Assembly (NCBI GenBank): GCA_022510905.1
Contig: JAFLSN010000001.1
Location: 1-64,000, forward strand
DNA length: 64,000 bases
Source: Treponema sp.
GTDB taxonomy: Bacteria; Spirochaetota; Spirochaetia; Treponematales; Treponemataceae
Reading direction: 5' to 3'
Below the pieces are notes generated by a model that did not search any database, had not been told where the DNA came from, and was given only the letters and a program-made list of their open reading frames with translations. Shown piece by piece: positions 15,288-24,090 of this stretch (position 1 is the stretch's first letter; each line of letters opens with the position of its first letter). The position numbers and the translations under genes are program-made.

Positions 15288-16104
15288 AATATCAAACGAG
15301 ATGAATGTTGCAGACCAGACACAAAACGTTGGCATGGAGCCTGAATCATATGTTTCAGGGGAGGCAAAAACAGAAACGCTGCACACGCTGCGTATTTCTT
15401 CATTGTACAAGGCATTCGGACGCAAAATGGTTGTAAAAGGTGTTGATTTTAAAATGCACACAGGAGAAGTGCTTGGGCTTTTAGGACCAAACGGCGCTGG
15501 AAAAACAACTACGTTTTACATGATTGTAGGATTTTACCGTCCGACCAAAGGCGAAATTTTTTTGGATGAACAGTGCATCACGGGACTTCCTATGTACAAA
15601 CGGGCACAGCTGGGTATTTCATATCTACCGCAGGAACCTTCCGTGTTCAGAAAACTCACTGTGGAAGAAAACATTTGGTCAATTTTGGAAACGCGCAAAG
15701 ATCTTTCAAAAGAACAAAAACGTACATATCTTGAAGAGCTGATTGAAGAATTTGCGATAGGCAGAATAAGAAAGCAACAGGCCTACACACTTTCTGGCGG
15801 CGAGCGTCGCAGAACGGAAATTGCACGTTCACTTGCAATAGAACCCAAGTTCCTTTTGCTTGACGAACCATTTGCAGGAATCGACCCCATTGCAGTAGCA
15901 GACATAAAGACCATGATAAAGCTTTTGGCAAAACGCGACATTGGAATTCTGATTACCGACCACAATGTACGCGACACGCTTGAAATAACCACTAGGGCCA
16001 TCATTGTATCTTCGGGGCAAATTATGATTCAAGGCTCCAAGGAAGATATTCTGAATTCAGAAATGGCCAGAAAAATCTACCTTGGAGAGGATTTTTCAAT
16101 GTGA
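15277..16104 (+). CDS. lptB: LptB-like ABC transporter ATPase
   Basis: This 275-residue ATPase powers glycolipid export through the Lpt complex. It shows Walker A GPNGAGKTT, the LptB-type segment GISYLPQEPSVFRKLTVEENI, signature LSGGERRRTEIARSL, Walker B LLLDEPFAGIDP and switch region ITDHNVRDTLE. About 40 residues before the ABC domain are extra compared with enteric LptB. The start at 15277 has GGGGGAG upstream and overlaps the end of lptA. The gene ends only 3 nt from the convergent CBS-ACT gene. Confidence 0.93.
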   Translation: MNGEISNEMNVADQTQNVGMEPESYVSGEAKTETLHTLRISSLYKAFGRKMVVKGVDFKMHTGEVLGLLGPNGAGKTTTFYMIVGFYRPTKGEIFLDEQCITGLPMYKRAQLGISYLPQEPSVFRKLTVEENIWSILETRKDLSKEQKRTYLEELIEEFAIGRIRKQQAYTLSGGERRRTEIARSLAIEPKFLLLDEPFAGIDPIAVADIKTMIKLLAKRDIGILITDHNVRDTLEITTRAIIVSSGQIMIQGSKEDILNSEMARKIYLGEDFSM

Positions 16105-16107
16105 CTT

Positions 16108-16752
16108 CTACACGTTGCGAATGTCTTCGAGCTGGGCACCACAGGATTCGATGATTTTTGCAAACTGCTCTTTGCTTATTCCCGATGCCTTGACGGTGAC
16201 ACGTCGATGTGCGGCATCGGTGGTCAGAATTGTTACGATGGACACAATGTTGCTGTTAAAATCTGCAAGCGCTTTGCAAATGCCAGTGAGCTGACCAGGC
16301 TTTTCATCGAGCACGAATGTTGCACGGGCACCGGGTTCATGCGTACTAAAAAAATCTATAAAAGTGCGGAACAAATCGCTTTCGGTAATAATGCCGACCA
16401 AAAGCTCTCCGCGCATAACAGGAAGACAGCCAATGCCATAATCTTCCATAAGGCGGGCAGCCTCTTCAACCGTTTCGTTCTCACTCACTGTTTTAACATT
16501 TTTTTGCATGGCCCTTTCAACAGTCAGCCTGCTAAGTAGATAGCTCAGTTCAAACATGTCGAGCGTAGTGGCATCGCTTGGGGAAGCTTTAATCAGATCG
16601 TTGCGGGTCAGGATTCCAACCACCGCACCGTTTTTGTCAATCACGGGAAGCTTGTTAATTCTTTGCCGAGTCATAATGCTCTTTGCTTCAGGCACCGGTG
16701 TGTCCGGACTCACCGTAACAGGATTCTTCTTCATTACATCTTTTACCAGCAT
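16108..16752 (-). CDS. CBS-pair and ACT domain protein at the end of the liv operon
   Basis: This 214-residue protein has two CBS motifs (residues 1-55 and 75-130; MTRQRINKLPVID and MEDYGIGCLPVM) and a C-terminal ACT domain (from about 140; LDEKPGQLTGICKALADFNSNIVSIVT). This is the AcuB-like layout. CBS pairs bind adenosine nucleotides, and ACT domains bind amino acids, often branched-chain. GGAGG lies before the ATG, which is 3 nt after livF. Its place as last gene of a branched-chain amino acid transport operon suggests an amino-acid-responsive regulator; this is inference. Confidence 0.8.
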   Translation of the reverse strand: MLVKDVMKKNPVTVSPDTPVPEAKSIMTRQRINKLPVIDKNGAVVGILTRNDLIKASPSDATTLDMFELSYLLSRLTVERAMQKNVKTVSENETVEEAARLMEDYGIGCLPVMRGELLVGIITESDLFRTFIDFFSTHEPGARATFVLDEKPGQLTGICKALADFNSNIVSIVTILTTDAAHRRVTVKASGISKEQFAKIIESCGAQLEDIRNV

Positions 16753-16755
16753 TGT

Positions 16756-17466
16756 TCAACCTCCAAGATAGGCAGCTTTTACTGCGTTGTCTTTTATCAA
16801 ATCTTTTGCATCACCACTTTTGCTGATGATGCCAGTTTCAAGAATATATGCGCGATTCGCAATGGAAAGTGCTTTGTAGGCATTCTGTTCCACCAGCAGA
16901 ATGGTTGTTCCCGCAGAACTTATTTTTTGAATGATTGCAAAAATTTCGTCTACAAGAATTGGAGCCAAACCCATGCTAGGTTCATCGAGCAGAAGCAGCA
17001 CAGGACGGCTCATAAGGCTTCGGCCAATGGCAAGCATCTGCTGTTCACCACCGCTAAGAGTTCCAGACACCTGTTTGAGCCGTTCTTTTAAACGTGGAAA
17101 CAAATCAAACACCCAGTCGAGGTCTTTTTTGATACCTGCACGGTCGGTGCGGATGTAGGCACCCATTTCAAGATTTTCTTTGACGCTTAGATTTGCAAAC
17201 ACCCTACGGCCTTCAGGCACATGAATCAAACCTTGGCGCACAATTTTATCTGGCGAAAGCGTGGTTATGTCTTTGCCTTGAAATATAACAGAGCCTTCCT
17301 GTTTTTTTAGCAAATTGCTCACTGCGTGAAGGGTGGTGGTTTTTCCGGCACCGTTAGAACCAATCAGCGAAATCACTTCACCCTGTTCCACTGTAAACGA
17401 AATGCCTTTCAACGCTTTGATTGCACCATACGAAACAACAAGGTTGTTCACTTCAAGCATGCTCAT
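16756..17466 (-). CDS. livF: Branched-chain amino acid ABC transporter ATPase LivF
   Basis: The 236-residue ATPase has Walker A GSNGAGKTT, the LivF-type HVPEGRRVFANLSVKENLEMG, signature LSGGEQQMLAIGRSL, Walker B LLLDEPSMGLAP and the switch LLVEQNA. It is one of the two ATPases of the high-affinity Leu/Ile/Val (LIV-I) importer. Its ATG overlaps the livG stop by 4 nt, with AAGGAGG 6 nt upstream. Confidence 0.93.
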   Translation of the reverse strand: MSMLEVNNLVVSYGAIKALKGISFTVEQGEVISLIGSNGAGKTTTLHAVSNLLKKQEGSVIFQGKDITTLSPDKIVRQGLIHVPEGRRVFANLSVKENLEMGAYIRTDRAGIKKDLDWVFDLFPRLKERLKQVSGTLSGGEQQMLAIGRSLMSRPVLLLLDEPSMGLAPILVDEIFAIIQKISSAGTTILLVEQNAYKALSIANRAYILETGIISKSGDAKDLIKDNAVKAAYLGG

Positions 17467-18293
17467 TGTGCGCCTCCTTCCTGAGCCGCTTCGTATTCAG
17501 AACCAAGGTACGCTTTTATTACGGCAGGGTCACTTTGAATTTTGGCAGGACTTCCGCTTGCGATGACACGACCGTAGTTCAACACCATAAGCCGCTCACA
17601 AATGCCCATCACCAGTTTCATGTCGTGTTCAATGAGCAGCACAGTTACTTTAAATTCCGCTCGGATAAAACGAATCATCTGCATCAATTCTTCCGTTTCC
17701 TGTCCGTTCATGCCTGCGGCGGGTTCATCAAGCAAAAGCAATTTGGGACTGCTCGCAAGCGCCCGCGCAATTTCCAAACGGCGCTGTTCACCATACGGAA
17801 GATTTTTTGCAAGCTCCGTTTTTTTATTTCCAATCTTGCAAATTGAAAGCAAGTGCTCAGCTTTTTGCATCATCAGCTTTTCGTCTTTGCGAAATTTTCG
17901 CGTCCGAAATTCCACATCAAACGGATTGACAGTGCGACTCTGGTGCAGGGCAATGCGCACATTGTCTGCCACCGAAAGTGAATTGAACAGCCGGATGTTC
18001 TGAAACGTGCGGGCAATACCGATGCGATTCAATTCTGCGGGTGATTTTTTGTTGATTATGTCGAGCATGCCATCGCGCCCCACAAACGTGATTGTGCCCG
18101 ATGTGGGACGATAAATGCCAGAGAGCATGTTGAACACAGTTGTTTTTCCAGCTCCGTTGGGACCAATCAATCCAACAAGTTCGCCGTTGTACAAGTCAAG
18201 GCTGAATTCGCTGACCGCGCGGAGCCCACCGAACACAATGGAAATATCTTTTGCACGAAGCAAAAGTTCCTGCGAATCGTGTGCGTCGCTCAT
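17463..18293 (-). CDS. livG: Branched-chain amino acid ABC transporter ATPase LivG
   Basis: The 276-residue ATPase has Walker A GPNGAGKTTVFN, the LivG-type GIARTFQNIRLFNSLSVADN, Walker B LLLDEPAAGMN and switch LLIEHDM. The signature reads LPYGEQRR, the relaxed form usual in LivG. The C-terminal DPAVIKAYLG is also typical of the family. The gene overlaps livM and livF by 4 nt each, so translation is coupled throughout. Confidence 0.93.
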   Translation of the reverse strand: MSDAHDSQELLLRAKDISIVFGGLRAVSEFSLDLYNGELVGLIGPNGAGKTTVFNMLSGIYRPTSGTITFVGRDGMLDIINKKSPAELNRIGIARTFQNIRLFNSLSVADNVRIALHQSRTVNPFDVEFRTRKFRKDEKLMMQKAEHLLSICKIGNKKTELAKNLPYGEQRRLEIARALASSPKLLLLDEPAAGMNGQETEELMQMIRFIRAEFKVTVLLIEHDMKLVMGICERLMVLNYGRVIASGSPAKIQSDPAVIKAYLGSEYEAAQEGGAQ

Positions 18294-19324
18294 TCCTTTG
18301 CCCCCTTGTCTGCTCCAGATTTTTTGCCACCAAGCCGAGTTTTTAAAAGCCGGAAGAATCCAGGAATGCCATCATACACATTCACAAAACTCAATTCACG
18401 TGTACCAAGCAAACCTTGTGGCCGGAACAGCATAACAAAAATCAGAATCACCGGGTAAATGAGCAAACGGTAGTCTTTGAGAAAACGCAGGATTTCCTGC
18501 AGCGCTGTTAGCACAAATGCTGCAAGAATACCGCCGGTAATGCTTCCCATGCCGCCGAGAACAACAAAAATCAAATCATTTATTGACGCATTGAAGTCAA
18601 AATCTTTAGGCTGAATAAATCCGATGAATGGGGCGTAAAGCGCCCCTGCAATTCCGGCAATGAACGATGCAATCACAAAGCCAATCATCTTGTAGCGGAA
18701 CACGCTGATGCCGTTCGAATTTGCCGCAACCTCATCTTCGCGCACAGCAAGAATGGCACGGCCATATGTGGAATGCAAAAAATTTTGCAGCAGCACCACA
18801 ATGAGCACAAGCGCCGTCATAATCGAAAGATAGGAAATCGTAGCCCCAAAAACAAGTGACGTTGTTAGCACAGTAGAAAACTGCATACCATTCGGACCGC
18901 CGGTAATGTTTTTTAAGTTGACCATCACTGCACGGATAATTTCACAGAACGCGAGCGTTACGATGGCAAGATAGTCACCTTCCAATTTAAGCGTAGGAAA
19001 GCCGATTAAAAACCCGAACAGCGCGGCCACGCACCCGCCCAGCAACACGCTCACAGGAAGTGGTACGTTCAGCTTGGTTGAAAGCAAAACCACGGCATAA
19101 GCACCGAGTGCCTCAAAGCCGGCCTGCCCCAACGAAAGCTGCCCGGTAATGCCGCAAACCATGTTCACGCTGATAGCAAGAATGGCGTTGAGTGCGCCGA
19201 GCGTCAAAATCTGCGCCGGGTAGCCACTTATGATGCGGGTCTGTATAAGCATTGCAGGTATCAAAATCACCGCAACAGCAACCACGCCGGGAATCAACAT
19301 ATTGCGCATTGTTTTATTCATCAT
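18290..19324 (-). CDS. livM: Branched-chain amino acid ABC transporter permease LivM
   Basis: This 344-residue inner-membrane permease has about ten hydrophobic segments and the LivM signature region NMVCGITGQLSLGQAGFEALGAY and KLEGDYLAIVTLAF. It pairs with LivH to form the pore. The start is one of two adjacent ATGs after a GAGAGG site. It lies 10 nt after livH. Confidence 0.92.
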   Translation of the reverse strand: MMNKTMRNMLIPGVVAVAVILIPAMLIQTRIISGYPAQILTLGALNAILAISVNMVCGITGQLSLGQAGFEALGAYAVVLLSTKLNVPLPVSVLLGGCVAALFGFLIGFPTLKLEGDYLAIVTLAFCEIIRAVMVNLKNITGGPNGMQFSTVLTTSLVFGATISYLSIMTALVLIVVLLQNFLHSTYGRAILAVREDEVAANSNGISVFRYKMIGFVIASFIAGIAGALYAPFIGFIQPKDFDFNASINDLIFVVLGGMGSITGGILAAFVLTALQEILRFLKDYRLLIYPVILIFVMLFRPQGLLGTRELSFVNVYDGIPGFFRLLKTRLGGKKSGADKGAKE

Positions 19325-19334
19325 GCAACCTCTC

Positions 19335-20246
19335 TTACACTTTGACCAATTGCTTTTTACCCAACAGGCCTGACGGTTTAACCAGCAGCATCAAAATCAA
19401 AATGAGATACGAAATGGCATCGGAATACTGGGAAGACACATAAGCCTTGACCAACGTTTCAACCACCCCCAGAAGCACACCGCCGACCATGGCACCAGGA
19501 ACAGAACCTATGCCACCAAGCACTGCGGCCACAAATGCTTTGAGCCCGGGAATATAGCCCATTGTTGGTTCAATCTGAGGATAAGCCATTGCATACAGCA
19601 CACCACCAGCCCCCGCAAGAATAGAACCAATCACAAAAGTAATGGCTATCGTGCGGTTCACACTGATTCCCATAAGGCTTGCGGCCCCCAAATCCCAGCT
19701 GACTGCGCGCATCGCTTTTCCTGTACGAGTGTAGTTGATGAGCAAAGTAAGCAGCACCATCAAAACCATAGAAGAAAAAATCACGATAAGCTGAATATCC
19801 GAAATTGACACAAGTCCATCGGGAAAGGATGATGTTACCAAGCGGTGTGTCTTACTTGGCATGGCGGGAAACGGCCGTGAGTTTGGCCCCACAAACGGAA
19901 GTACACGCATAAGGTTTTGCAGAATCAATTCCACTGCGATTGCCGTAATAAGCGAATTCAAGCGCGGCGCATTGCGGAGCGGCCTGTACGCACAACGTTC
20001 AATAACCAAGCTGAGCAACGCACAAACCAACATGGCCGCACACAACGCAAGGCAAAATCCGAACGGTGTAGTTCCCACAGCGCGGAGCACAAAATAACCG
20101 GTATATGCTCCAACCATCATTACATCGCCGTGAGCAAAGTTAATCAGCTTTACAATGCCATACACCATGGTATAGCCTAATGCAATCAACGCATAGATAC
20201 CGCCAAGTGAAAGACCATTCACCACCTGTTTAAAAAATGTATCCAA
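19335..20246 (-). CDS. livH: Branched-chain amino acid ABC transporter permease LivH
   Basis: The permease has about 303 residues and eight or nine hydrophobic segments. It carries the family motifs GGIYALIALGYTMVYG and INFAHGD near the start and AFVAAVLGGIGSVPGAMVGG near the end. The best ribosome site, GGGAGG, abuts an ATG at 20252 and is 6 nt from the TTG two codons later. I therefore place the start at the TTG (20246), although 20252 is possible. It follows livK after a hairpin that looks like a partial terminator. Confidence 0.9.
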   Translation of the reverse strand: MDTFFKQVVNGLSLGGIYALIALGYTMVYGIVKLINFAHGDVMMVGAYTGYFVLRAVGTTPFGFCLALCAAMLVCALLSLVIERCAYRPLRNAPRLNSLITAIAVELILQNLMRVLPFVGPNSRPFPAMPSKTHRLVTSSFPDGLVSISDIQLIVIFSSMVLMVLLTLLINYTRTGKAMRAVSWDLGAASLMGISVNRTIAITFVIGSILAGAGGVLYAMAYPQIEPTMGYIPGLKAFVAAVLGGIGSVPGAMVGGVLLGVVETLVKAYVSSQYSDAISYLILILMLLVKPSGLLGKKQLVKV

Positions 20247-20330
20247 CGCCATCCTCCCAAGTTTTACATGCACAACCACAACATGTCACATAGCAAAACG
20301 TTGTACGCCATCATATAGAATTTTTGGCAA

Positions 20331-20368
20331 AAGAAAAAGGGTACACACCTGCAACGGTATGCACCCCA
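20331..20368 (-). terminator. Intra-operon terminator between livK and livH
   Basis: On the minus strand GGGTGCATACC and GGTGTGTACCC form an 11-bp stem (with G-T pairs) around a 6-nt loop. CTTTTTCTTTT follows directly. It sits in the 200-nt gap after livK. Partial readthrough would give more binding protein than permease. Confidence 0.65.
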
Positions 20369-20442
20369 TTGTGCGTTTGTTTAGACATGCCAATGGCACA
20401 GAATAAGAATCTGCACCACAATATGTTCATATCATACCGTCT

Positions 20443-21603
20443 CTAGTTGTTTACGTCAACGGTGGCTTCGTACACGGTAGAAAGACTTCCGTTTTCTTTT
20501 ACGAGCTTAATCATGACCGCAGACTTGACTGGGTTATGGTGTTCGTCAAATGTCAAATGCCCAGTGACATAGCTGCCATCAGTTTTTTCAAGTGCATCCC
20601 GAACTTTTTCTGGGTCGGTGCTGCCAGCCCGAACAATGGCATCTCGCAGCATATAGGCGCTATCATAACCAAGCGCGGCAAATGAATTAGGCGCTTCGTT
20701 GTATTTTTCCCAGAAAGCTTTGACGAAATTCTGCACAGAACTTTCAGTGCTATCCGAAGCATAGTGATTTGAATAATAACCATTGAGCACTTCATCGCCA
20801 CCTTCGCTACCTAAAAGCCCCACAAGTCCATCCCAGCCATCGGCTCCAACAATCGGCACGTCTATGCCCTGGGCACGAAGCTGTTTGGCGATAAGCGCAA
20901 CCGTGGCATAATAGTCAGGCAGATAGACCACATCAGGATTGGCAGCCTTGATCTTGGTAAGCTGGGCGTTGAAATCCTTGTCACCACCATTGTATGATTC
21001 CCGGGCAATCACTTTTCCACCAAGACTTTCATATTCTTCAACAAAATTTTCCATCAATCCAACAGAATAGTCGTTGCCAATATCATACAGAATAGCCGCT
21101 GTTTTGGCACCAAGATTTTCAGCGGCGAATTTTCCACCAACCTTGCCTTGGAACGGATCTGTATAGCATGTGCGGAAAATATAGTTACCCGCATCGGTTA
21201 CCGCAACCGCTGTGGCGGCAGGAGCAATCTGCACAACTTTATTAGCCTGTGCCAGCTGCGTAATGGCAATAGTTACACCAGACGTAAGAGAGCCAATCAT
21301 CAGACGCACGCCATTTTGCGTAGTCAATTTTTTGTATGCATTCACGGCTTTTGCTGGCACACCTTCATCATCTTCGCAGATGAACTCAAACTGCTGGCCG
21401 TTTATGCCACCTGCCGCATTGATTTCTTCAAATGCCAAATCAATACCTTTTTTGCATTCAAGGCCATACTCCGTATACTGGCCAGAAAGCGGAGCCACAC
21501 CGCCAATTTTGATAGTGTTGCCGTCACTTTTGCTACAGGAGACAAGCGCAAAAGCCGTGATTGCCGCCAAGCCAACGATAACACTTTTAATTCTTTTTTT
21601 CAT
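20443..21603 (-). CDS. livK: Branched-chain amino acid binding lipoprotein LivK
   Basis: The 386-residue substrate-binding protein has a lipoprotein signal ending ALVSC (Cys near residue 23), so it is tethered in the periplasm. The mature part follows the LIVBP fold: IKIGGVAPLSGQYTEYG, then LTSGVTIAITQLAQANKVVQIAPAATA and LRAQGIDVPIVGADGW. The start MKKRIKSVIVGL has GGAGG upstream; an ATG 4 codons earlier would be an artefact of the leader. A promoter and a repeat-derived leader precede it. Confidence 0.92.
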   Translation of the reverse strand: MKKRIKSVIVGLAAITAFALVSCSKSDGNTIKIGGVAPLSGQYTEYGLECKKGIDLAFEEINAAGGINGQQFEFICEDDEGVPAKAVNAYKKLTTQNGVRLMIGSLTSGVTIAITQLAQANKVVQIAPAATAVAVTDAGNYIFRTCYTDPFQGKVGGKFAAENLGAKTAAILYDIGNDYSVGLMENFVEEYESLGGKVIARESYNGGDKDFNAQLTKIKAANPDVVYLPDYYATVALIAKQLRAQGIDVPIVGADGWDGLVGLLGSEGGDEVLNGYYSNHYASDSTESSVQNFVKAFWEKYNEAPNSFAALGYDSAYMLRDAIVRAGSTDPEKVRDALEKTDGSYVTGHLTFDEHHNPVKSAVMIKLVKENGSLSTVYEATVDVNN

Positions 21604-21618
21604 ACATTCCTCCAAAAT

Positions 21619-21716
21619 GTTTATTTATGCGGAAGGCACATACCCCGAGACTTGCATCGCAAAAACAGATACGTACCAGACTGCAATACCTAATAAGAAC
21701 GAAAGCTTTGCATCGG
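21619..21716 (-). repeat. Diverged repeat copy forming the livK leader
   Basis: Read on the minus strand, this region has CTTATTAGGTATTGCAGTC, like the composite-repeat core. CGATGCAAGTCTCGGGGTAT and GTGCCTTCCGCATAAA then match the short repeat. It lies between the livK promoter and its ribosome site and would be transcribed as the livK 5' leader. Confidence 0.55.
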
Positions 21717-21754
21717 GATTCACCCATCAAAAAATACTATCGCTTTTTAAAAAA

Positions 21755-21784
21755 ATAGTAAAGAATTTTAGTAAGAATTTGCAA
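21755..21784 (-). promoter_or_regulatory. Candidate promoter of the liv operon
   Basis: TTGCAA (21779-21784), an 18-bp spacer and TACTAT (21755-21760) on the minus strand would give a leader of about 140 nt. The surrounding DNA is very AT-rich. Confidence 0.45.
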
Positions 21785-21867
21785 TACGGTTACAAAGGCA
21801 TCTCAAAACAAATATAGCCTCAAAACCATCACCCGCGCCGCATCTACAATTCTGGCTGCACTTAATT

Positions 21868-22088
21868 TGATTCATGCGAAAAAAGGTACATACCGTGCCT
21901 CCATGAAGCCAACTCCCAGCTTGAAGCCTTGCTGCAAGTAGGGGGCAAAATGAAAGGGTATGTTCTCTTGACTACAATACCTTGTAAGAACAACATACCC
22001 GGCAAAAGTTAAAGGCTTCTTTATCACTACTCAAGAGTCAAATTTCAAAAAAAATCATACCCATCTTCTGCGTTAGAGTGTATTGATT
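21868..22088 (-). repeat. Composite long repeat, copy 2
   Basis: This is an inverted copy of the element at 9763-10000. On the minus strand it has AACGCAGAAGATGGGTATGA, the core AGTAGTGATAAAGAAGCC to CTTACAAGGTATTGTAGTC, then TACTTGCAGCAAGGCTTCAA and CGGTATGTACC, ending CGCATGAATC. It fills most of the gap between the liv operon and the end of the ribosomal operon. The rest of that gap (22089-22282) shows nothing recognisable. Confidence 0.75.
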
Positions 22089-22282
22089 TTATGCAACATA
22101 AAATTAAGTGAAATGGGTTACATTCAACGTGTATACATCTAAAAGTGAAACAAACAAAATGATGATCAAAACATATGAAAGTCAATATTGCACAGTGCAA
22201 TAGCGCACAAGAAAAATGCAGTTCTACCAAAAGTCAATTCGCACAAAAACTGGGTGGAAATTTGTTACAAACTGTGCGGCAT

Positions 22283-22311
22283 AAAAAAACCGCCCAAGCT
22301 GTGGGCGGTTT
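22283..22311 (-). terminator. Terminator of the ribosomal-protein superoperon
   Basis: On the minus strand ACCGCCCA and TTGGGCGGT form a GC-rich stem around a short loop, followed by a run of seven T. It lies about 45 nt after the zinc-finger gene. Confidence 0.9.
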
Positions 22312-22357
22312 ATCAACACACAATTCCCAGTTCAAAAACCAAGAATACATTCTGCCT

Positions 22358-22585
22358 TTATGCTTCTGCCGCAGGAGCTTCGGGGGCAGATTTTTTTGCA
22401 AGCTTTGCATCTGCGCGGGCCTTGTTCTTTATGGTTGCCTTACAGATTTTGCAAATTTTTACTTTTTTGCTTTCAACTTCCTGCTCATATAGCACTTTGA
22501 CCTGAACCCTGCCACAAATAGGGCAAACGCCACGGCCATGATTAGGCTCCTTGCGGATTCCTGTTCCACGATGTGCTTTAGACAT
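22358..22585 (-). CDS. Small zinc-finger protein at the end of the ribosomal operon
   Basis: This 75-residue basic protein has two CxxC pairs (CPIC and CKIC) about 22 residues apart, expected to bind one zinc. It begins MSKAHRGTGIRKEPNHGRG and ends in a Lys/Ala-rich tail. I do not recognise a named family. It starts 3 nt after rplQ with AAGGAG upstream and is the last gene before the terminator. The basic charge, size and place suggest a ribosome- or RNA-polymerase-associated protein. Confidence 0.8.
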   Translation of the reverse strand: MSKAHRGTGIRKEPNHGRGVCPICGRVQVKVLYEQEVESKKVKICKICKATIKNKARADAKLAKKSAPEAPAAEA

Positions 22586-22588
22586 TGC

Positions 22589-23032
22589 CTACTCCTTTTT
22601 TGCTTCGCTTTTTTCAACCGAAGTCTTTTTTGTTTTTTTTGCAGCCTTTGCATCGGCTTCCTCGGGCTCTGGAAGTTTGTAGTCAACCAGCTCAAGGATT
22701 ACAACGTCCGCAGCGTCGCCTTGGCGGAAACCCATTTTAAGAATACGTGTATATCCACCTTTGCGGTCTTTCATGCGCGGCCCCAACTCAGTAAACAGCT
22801 TGTTGAGGATTCTTTCATCGGCAATGAATTTTGCAGCAATGCGCCGATTATGTACCGTGTCAACCTTGCCACGAGTAATCAATTTTTCAGCCGCTTTGCG
22901 CACTTCTTTCGCTTTTGCCTTGGTGGTTGTAATGCGTTCATATCTGAACAACGATGTTACCATATTTCGTGACATTGCACGGCGATGGGCAGAAGTACGT
23001 GAAAGCGGATTAAATCCAGTCATGTGATTCAT
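22589..23032 (-). CDS. rplQ: 50S ribosomal protein L17
   Basis: The protein has 147 residues. Family blocks are [19 protein letters not shown] (N-terminal), [20 protein letters not shown] and [19 protein letters not shown]. The usual N-terminal MRHRK start is replaced by MNHMTG. A Lys/Glu/Ala tail of about 25 residues follows the core. The ATG overlaps the rpoA stop (ATGA), as in the standard alpha operon. Confidence 0.95.
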   Translation of the reverse strand: MNHMTGFNPLSRTSAHRRAMSRNMVTSLFRYERITTTKAKAKEVRKAAEKLITRGKVDTVHNRRIAAKFIADERILNKLFTELGPRMKDRKGGYTRILKMGFRQGDAADVVILELVDYKLPEPEEADAKAAKKTKKTSVEKSEAKKE

Positions 23033-24081
23033 TCGTCGTTTTCCTTATCATTGTGTAAGCTGACATTTTTTAAATGGCTGTAATCAGTCATTCCCAAAGT
23101 AAGGCCATGTTCTTCAAGCTTGCTCTTGATTTCCTCAAGGCTTTTTTTGCCAAAGTTACGGGTTTTGGTAATGTCATCTTCCGTTTTTCGTGTTAATTCG
23201 CCGATTGTGCGAATATTTGCATTTTTGAGACAGTTGGAACTGCGCACAGAAAGCTCCAATTCTTCCACTGGAGTAGAAAGCAGCTTCCGTACCATTTCAT
23301 CGCCTTCATCCAATTCATCATCTGAATTGTATTCGCTGTCATTGAAGTTTACAAAAATCGCAAAATAATCTTTTGCAATCTTTGCGGCTTCTGCCAGAGC
23401 GTCTTCAGGTTTGATTGTGCCGTCTGTCCAAATTTCAAGAATAAGCTTGTCGTAGTCGTTTCGTTGCTGAACCCTGCACGGTTCGATTGAATACCTTACC
23501 TTTGGCACTGGTGTAAAAATGCAGTCCATAGGAATAACGTGAACGTCATTTTCAACAATGTACTTGGCATTTTCTTCGGCGGGATGATAGCCACGCCCCA
23601 AATCAACCTGAATTTCAAACTGTAAATGGGCACCCTCCATCATTGTAAAGACTTCAAGTCCCTGTGTTAAAATTTCAAGCTGATCGCCTTTTGCAAAGTC
23701 TTCGCTCTTGACCGTACCCGGCCCTTTGAATTCGAAAAGGAATGTATCCTGTTCAACATCCAGCGGCAAACGCAAACGAATCTGTTTTAAGCTGTTCAAC
23801 ACTTCCAGAGTATCTTCGCTGATATTGGGAATCGCTTCAAATTCACTGGAAATAAAATGCTCAACGCCAGAAGCATCGTACGAAGTAATTCTTACAGAAG
23901 AAATCGCATAGCCTTGAATTGAAGACAGCAGGACACGGCGCAGGGTGTTGCCCACCGTTGTGCCAAATCCTGGTTCAAATGGATAGGCGGTAAACTTTCC
24001 GTAGTTAGGATTCGTTTCGAGATGCTCAAATGTAATGCCCTTTGGTTTCTTAAAACCTTTAAGCAGATTTTTGCGAGCCAT
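23029..24081 (-). CDS. rpoA: RNA polymerase alpha subunit
   Basis: The protein has 350 residues. The N-terminal assembly domain includes [21 protein letters not shown], and the C-terminal DNA-binding domain includes [39 protein letters not shown]. The linker between them is acidic ([12 protein letters not shown]). The start [10 protein letters not shown] has AAGGAG 5 nt before it. It follows rpsD and is coupled to rplQ. Confidence 0.96.
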   Translation of the reverse strand: MARKNLLKGFKKPKGITFEHLETNPNYGKFTAYPFEPGFGTTVGNTLRRVLLSSIQGYAISSVRITSYDASGVEHFISSEFEAIPNISEDTLEVLNSLKQIRLRLPLDVEQDTFLFEFKGPGTVKSEDFAKGDQLEILTQGLEVFTMMEGAHLQFEIQVDLGRGYHPAEENAKYIVENDVHVIPMDCIFTPVPKVRYSIEPCRVQQRNDYDKLILEIWTDGTIKPEDALAEAAKIAKDYFAIFVNFNDSEYNSDDELDEGDEMVRKLLSTPVEELELSVRSSNCLKNANIRTIGELTRKTEDDITKTRNFGKKSLEEIKSKLEEHGLTLGMTDYSHLKNVSLHNDKENDE

Positions 24082-24090
24082 CCACACTCC

